Positions 5,936 through 9,435 of a DNA stretch of 9,435 bases are shown piece by piece. Positions within the stretch are counted from its first letter, which is position 1, and each line of letters starts with the position of its first letter. The translations under genes were made by a program, and so were the position numbers. The notes below the pieces were generated by a model, which did not search any database, was not told the origin of the DNA, and saw nothing but the letters and a program-made list of their open reading frames with translations. The stretch is taken from assembly GCA_024636405.1 (NCBI GenBank), contig JAGXHC010000167.1:1-9435 (forward strand), in the 5' to 3' direction. The DNA is from Sulfitobacter sp. (GTDB lineage: Bacteria > Pseudomonadota > Alphaproteobacteria > Rhodobacterales > Rhodobacteraceae).

Positions 5936-7447
5936 ATGGCCCTGACCCCGGATTTTGACAGCTTCGCCAGTGCCTATTCCGCAGGCGAGAATCAGATCGT
6001 CTATACGCGGCTCGCCGCCGATCTTGATACGCCCGTGTCGCTGATGCTCAAGCTGACGGGGGCGGCTGAAAATGGCTTTGTGCTGGAATCGGTCACCGGT
6101 GGCGAAGTCCGGGGCCGCTATTCGATCATCGGGATGAAGCCAGACCTGGCCTGGCGCTGTCGCGGTGCTACATCCGCCGTGAACCGTGCCGCGCGCTATG
6201 ACCCGGATGCGTTCGAGGACATGCCCGGCAATCCGCTTGATGCGTTGCGCGCGCTGATCGCGGAATCGCGCATCACGCTGCCCGATGATCTGCCGCAGGC
6301 CGCCGCAGGCCTGTTTGGCTACCTTGGCTATGACATGATCCGGCTCGTCGAACATCTGCCGGACGTGAACCCCGATCCGCTGGGCCTGCCCGATGCGGTG
6401 ATGCTGCGGCCCTCCGTGATCGCCGTGCTGGACGGGGTGAAGGGCGAGGTCACGATTGTCTCGCCCGCCTGGGTCGCCGAGGGTCAAAGCGCGCGCGCCG
6501 CCTACGCGCAGGCCGCAGAGCGTGTGATGGACGCGGTGCGCGATCTGGAACGCGCCATGCCCGCCACCAGCCGCAATCTGGGCGATGCGTCCGAGCCGGC
6601 GCAGCCTGTCAGCAACTTCACCCGCGCTGAGTATCACGCGGCCGTGGAAAAGGCGCGCGATTACATCCGTGCCGGAGATATCTTTCAGGTGGTGCCAAGC
6701 CAGCGCTGGTCACAGGGCTTTGCGCAACCACCCTTTTCGCTTTATCGGTCGCTGCGGCGCACAAACCCGTCGCCCTTCATGTTTTATTTCAACTTCGGCG
6801 GCTTTCACGTTGTCGGCGCCAGCCCCGAGATCCTGGTGCGGGTCTTTGACAACGAAGTGACGATCCGTCCCGTTGCAGGCACCCGCAGGCGCGGTGCCAC
6901 GCCAGAAGAGGACCGCGCGCTGGAGGCTGATTTGCTGGCGGACGAAAAGGAACTGGCCGAACACCTGATGCTGCTGGATCTGGGCCGCAATGATGTGGGT
7001 CGGGTGGCCAAGATCGGCACCGTGCGTCCGACGGAAGAATTTATCGTCGAGCGGTACAGCCACGTGATGCACATCGTCTCGAACGTGGTTGGTGAGTTGC
7101 GCGACGACTGCGACGCGCTTGATGCGTTTTTTGCCGGGATGCCCGCCGGTACTGTCTCAGGTGCGCCCAAAGTGCGCGCCATGCAGATCATCGATGAACT
7201 GGAGCCGGAAAAGCGCGGCCTTTATGGCGGCGGTGTCGGCTACTTCAGTGCAGGCGGCGACATGGACATGTGCATCGCCCTGCGCACCGCTGTGATTAAG
7301 GACGAAACGCTTTATATCCAGGCCGGCGGCGGCGTTGTCTATGACAGCGACGCAGAGGCGGAGTTCATGGAAACCGTGCATAAGTCAAACGCGATCCGAC
7401 GTGCCGCCGACGATGCGGCGCGCTTTGACAGCAAGGGCAATCTCTGA
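5936..7447 (+). CDS. trpE: Anthranilate synthase component I
   Basis: TrpE makes anthranilate from chorismate, with ammonia delivered by the glutaminase subunit TrpG, in the first committed step of tryptophan synthesis (cytoplasm). The 503 residues are the standard stand-alone length; there is no fused TrpG domain. The N-terminal regulatory domain shows LES at 50-52, followed by GRYSIIG, the region where tryptophan feedback inhibition acts. The chorismate-binding domain starts near residue 228. It has AGDIFQVVPSQRW, NPSPFMFYF, ASPEILVR, PVAGTRRRG (about 313-320), LDLGRNDVGRV (350-356 core), AGTVSGAPKVRAM (404-416) and GGGVGY (about 431-436). No key residue appears lost. It starts 8 bp after the ppiD-like stop with no good Shine-Dalgarno sequence, and the amidohydrolase gene follows after 2 bp, so translational coupling is plausible. 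There is no room for a leader attenuator directly upstream. trpG is not in the window. Confidence 0.96.
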   Translation: MALTPDFDSFASAYSAGENQIVYTRLAADLDTPVSLMLKLTGAAENGFVLESVTGGEVRGRYSIIGMKPDLAWRCRGATSAVNRAARYDPDAFEDMPGNPLDALRALIAESRITLPDDLPQAAAGLFGYLGYDMIRLVEHLPDVNPDPLGLPDAVMLRPSVIAVLDGVKGEVTIVSPAWVAEGQSARAAYAQAAERVMDAVRDLERAMPATSRNLGDASEPAQPVSNFTRAEYHAAVEKARDYIRAGDIFQVVPSQRWSQGFAQPPFSLYRSLRRTNPSPFMFYFNFGGFHVVGASPEILVRVFDNEVTIRPVAGTRRRGATPEEDRALEADLLADEKELAEHLMLLDLGRNDVGRVAKIGTVRPTEEFIVERYSHVMHIVSNVVGELRDDCDALDAFFAGMPAGTVSGAPKVRAMQIIDELEPEKRGLYGGGVGYFSAGGDMDMCIALRTAVIKDETLYIQAGGGVVYDSDAEAEFMETVHKSNAIRRAADDAARFDSKGNL

Positions 7448-7449
7448 TC

Positions 7450-8490
7450 ATGCCGATGCAAGCCCCCTTTGAGATCGCGGGGGTGTCCGTGGCGCCCGGT
7501 ACGTTTGCAAACATAGAATTGCCCGTATCCACCTTGCCGGACCACACGCCGGTCAACCTGTCGCTGGAGGTGCATCACGGCAAACGAGCGGGGCCCACCA
7601 TGTTCGTCAGCGCTGCTGTCCACGGCGACGAGGTGATCGGCGTCGAGATTGTGCGCCGCGTGCTGCGTGCGCCCCAGCTTAACGCGCTGCGCGGCACATT
7701 GCTGGTGGTGCCGGTGGTCAACTCGTTTGGCTTTCTCAACCGGTCGCGTTACCTGCCTGACCGGCGCGATCTGAACCGCTGTTTTCCCGGCCATCCTTCT
7801 GGCAGTCTGGGCGCGCGGCTGGCGCATATCTTTTTGCATGAGGTCGTCATGCGCTGCGACTTTGGCATTGATCTGCATTCCGCCGCCATTCACCGTACCA
7901 ACCTGCCGCAAGTGCGGGTTTCCCCTTCGGACAAGATAACCCGCCGCATGGCGCTGGCATTTGGTGCCCCTGTGGTGCTGACTTCGCCGCTGCGCGACGG
8001 CTCGCTGCGCGCGGTGGCATCTTCCAAGGGCACGCCTGTGCTTCTGTATGAGGCGGGCGAAGGCTTGCGCTTTGATGAGATGGCGGTGCGTGCCGGGCTT
8101 GCGGGTATCCTGCGGGTCATGCGCGCGGAAGGTATGTTGCCCGCCAAGGGGATCGCCCCGTCACGTTCCCTGCCCCATGTGTGTTCATCATCAAGCTGGC
8201 TGCGTGCGCCGGTGGGTGGGTTGCTGCGCACCTTCCGGGCCGAGGGCGAGATGGTGGACGAAGGCGATGTGCTGGCCACTGTTTCTGACCCCTTCGGGCA
8301 GGTCGAACAGGATATCACCGCACCGCACGCCGGTATCTTGATCGGGCGCGCGATGCTGCCCGTGGTCAACGAAGGCGACGCGGTCTTTCATCTTGCCAAG
8401 CTGCTACCGCGCGCCATCGAGGATACTGTGGAAGACATGGTTGCCCAACTTACCGCCGATCCGCTGTTTGATGAGGATGAAATCATCTGA
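7450..8490 (+). CDS. Zinc-dependent amidohydrolase, succinylglutamate desuccinylase/aspartoacylase (AstE/AspA) family
   Basis: Members of this M14-like carboxypeptidase-fold family remove acyl groups from N-acylated amino acids or related amides. The exact substrate here is unknown. The 346-residue product shows the zinc motif HGDE (His58, Glu61) and the third ligand His143 in FGIDLHSAA. The RDLNRCFPG segment (106-114) provides substrate-carboxylate Asn/Arg residues, and YEAGE (200-204) contains the probable catalytic glutamate. A C-terminal part (about 250-320) with RAPVGGLL, EGDVLATV and APHAGILIG resembles the barrel-sandwich (lipoyl-like) domain common in this family. An acidic tail (FDEDEII) closes the protein. 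ATG codons at 7450 and 7456 are both possible; the nearest Shine-Dalgarno-like AAGGG lies about 12 nt upstream inside trpE. The 2-bp gap to trpE argues for one transcript. Relatives include AstE, aspartoacylase and DoeB, but no specific name is justified. Its stop lies 51 bp from the convergent gene. Confidence 0.88.
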   Translation: MPMQAPFEIAGVSVAPGTFANIELPVSTLPDHTPVNLSLEVHHGKRAGPTMFVSAAVHGDEVIGVEIVRRVLRAPQLNALRGTLLVVPVVNSFGFLNRSRYLPDRRDLNRCFPGHPSGSLGARLAHIFLHEVVMRCDFGIDLHSAAIHRTNLPQVRVSPSDKITRRMALAFGAPVVLTSPLRDGSLRAVASSKGTPVLLYEAGEGLRFDEMAVRAGLAGILRVMRAEGMLPAKGIAPSRSLPHVCSSSSWLRAPVGGLLRTFRAEGEMVDEGDVLATVSDPFGQVEQDITAPHAGILIGRAMLPVVNEGDAVFHLAKLLPRAIEDTVEDMVAQLTADPLFDEDEII

Positions 8491-8531
8491 ACATGTGGAT
8501 GCCAACGTGCGGCACGCTGTCGACGCCCTGC

Positions 8532-8555
8532 TGCTGCGCGATTATTCGCGCAGCA
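8532..8555. terminator. Hairpin at the convergent gene junction (possible bidirectional terminator)
   Basis: TGCTGCGCG (8532-8540) and CGCGCAGCA (8547-8555) form a perfect 9-bp stem with the 6-nt loop ATTATT. It starts 42 bp after the amidohydrolase stop and covers the last codons of the minus-strand deacetylase-like gene, whose TAA stop falls in the loop. There is no T tract on the exit side of either strand, so it is not a canonical intrinsic terminator. It may still block convergent transcription or protect mRNA 3' ends. Confidence 0.4.
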
Positions 8556-9435
8556 AAACCGCCGAAGCAGGCGCCAGCGTGACGTCTCCGGCCCGGTCCT
8601 GCAAACCCCAAAGCAACAACGCCGATATCGTATCAGGGCGCAACCGGCCCAACATGACCACGGCACCCTCCTGCCCGGCCTTGAAAGCGGCCTGATCAAG
8701 GAAGCGCCGGATCACCCGCGCATTTTGATCATTGCTGTCGAAATCACGGAACACCGGCGCGGCCGGCACACCCGCTTTGCGCGCAAGTTTGGGCATTGTG
8801 TTCAGCCCCTTGTCCTGCGTGATCAACCCGTGTCCGGACTGCGCCAGAATGGCCGTCACCTGATCGGCCACATCGCGCGATCCCTGCACGCCGCCTTTTG
8901 TGCCTTCCAGCACCCCGACGATGTCGGGCATCCGGCCCAAAATGACGCCAAAGGTGGTTTCTGCGTCTGACGGGGTGGCGCCTTCGGGCAGGTCAACCAG
9001 GGCAAGCACTTCAAATCCGTTGGCCCGGTAAAGCGCTGCGCGGTCTGCGGCGTCGGCCAGCGCCGTATCGACGGCAAAGCTGATCGGGTATGGAAAGCTG
9101 CGCAATGCGGCAAGACCCGCCGCACCGTCCGCGACAGATTTGCCGTCGTCGATCAGAACAATCGCCATCAGGGGCTTGTCACCGTCGGCATCAAAACCTT
9201 CGGCGTTTTGCACGATCGGGCGCGCATCAACTTCGGCACTCTCGGGTTCGGTCTGGGGCGCTGGCGTGGTCTGTTCTGCTGACACGGAGGTAGATCCAAC
9301 GTTTGGCAAGCGGTTGACCCGCACAGCGGAGGCTCGGTCGGTCAATGGCAGGGCCGGTGTGCCGATCGCCGGGCGCGTGGCGCCGCCATTTGCCTGCGTA
9401 ACCGTTTCTTCTGCCGCAGGCGCACTGTCGGCATC
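8542..9435 (-). CDS. Divergent polysaccharide deacetylase family protein (YibQ/DUF610 type), 5' end cut by window edge
   Basis: The reading frame is open to the right edge, giving 297 codons before the TAA at 8544-8542; the true start is outside the window. The family (Pfam divergent polysaccharide deacetylase, NodB-like fold) is exported, and its role in the envelope is poorly known. The visible N-terminal third is a low-complexity Ala/Pro/Thr/Glu-rich linker, typical of a spacer after an N-terminal signal or membrane anchor. The domain begins at MAIVLIDDGKS, where the Asp-Asp pair is at 9150-9145. It continues with YPISFAVD, NGFEVLALVDLP, IVGVLEGTKGG, GLITQDKG, GVPAAPVFRDFDSND and GAVVMLGRLRPDTI. 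Compared with the usual family wording (GHEVLLHLPMEP, VGVNNHMGS, GHAIAIGHP), the histidines expected in these segments are missing. It may therefore be a non-catalytic member. It converges on the amidohydrolase gene. Confidence 0.78.
   Translation of the reverse strand, partial: DADSAPAAEETVTQANGGATRPAIGTPALPLTDRASAVRVNRLPNVGSTSVSAEQTTPAPQTEPESAEVDARPIVQNAEGFDADGDKPLMAIVLIDDGKSVADGAAGLAALRSFPYPISFAVDTALADAADRAALYRANGFEVLALVDLPEGATPSDAETTFGVILGRMPDIVGVLEGTKGGVQGSRDVADQVTAILAQSGHGLITQDKGLNTMPKLARKAGVPAAPVFRDFDSNDQNARVIRRFLDQAAFKAGQEGAVVMLGRLRPDTISALLLWGLQDRAGDVTLAPASAVLLRE

Noticed and set aside
5429..6637. 402-codon minus-strand open frame, and the overlapping frame at 5010-5933
   Set aside because: Both are shadows of the ppiD-like and trpE genes, with His/Arg/Gln-rich nonsense-like translations.

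Overview
The window looks like chromosomal housekeeping DNA from a marine-type alphaproteobacterium of the Rhodobacteraceae (Roseobacter group). This placement is inferred from the GC-rich coding style, from protein wording typical of that group (FabI, PdxH, a two-domain cold shock protein, a PpiD-like chaperone next to trpE), and from the gene order. No search was run. I see no phage, IS, plasmid, CRISPR or toxin/antitoxin content, and no rRNA or tRNA.

Layout, left to right. On the minus strand, a two-domain cold shock protein (cut by the left edge) lies 52 bp downstream of pdxH (pyridoxamine 5'-phosphate oxidase). A 244-bp divergent intergenic region follows; it holds an AT-rich promoter-like core and an inverted repeat. 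On the plus strand come fabI (NADH-dependent enoyl-ACP reductase), then gpt (xanthine/guanine phosphoribosyltransferase) 37 bp later. The gpt-aminotransferase gap contains three copies of a short GTAG-headed palindromic element. The first two are head to head and form a perfect 25-bp inverted repeat. A fold-type I aminotransferase comes next. Then there is a tight plus-strand cluster: ppiD-like periplasmic folding factor, trpE (8-bp gap) and a zinc-dependent AstE/AspA-type amidohydrolase (2-bp gap). The cluster ends against a convergent minus-strand gene for a divergent polysaccharide deacetylase (YibQ/DUF610 type), which is cut by the right edge. A hairpin sits at the convergent junction.

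Functionally the genes serve central metabolism: PLP synthesis or salvage (pdxH, whose product is the cofactor of the aminotransferase), fatty acid elongation (fabI), purine salvage (gpt), tryptophan entry (trpE) and envelope proteostasis or remodelling (ppiD, deacetylase-like protein). The very small gaps around trpE suggest it is co-transcribed with ppiD and the amidohydrolase. No leader-peptide attenuator can fit in the 8-bp gap before trpE.

I did not find a convincing new biological system. The items most worth a second look are the REP/BIME-like repeat cluster after gpt, apparent loss of catalytic histidines in both the PpiD-like parvulin domain and the deacetylase-like protein, the unassigned amidohydrolase coupled to trpE, and a doubtful 55-residue Cys-rich reading frame in front of fabI.
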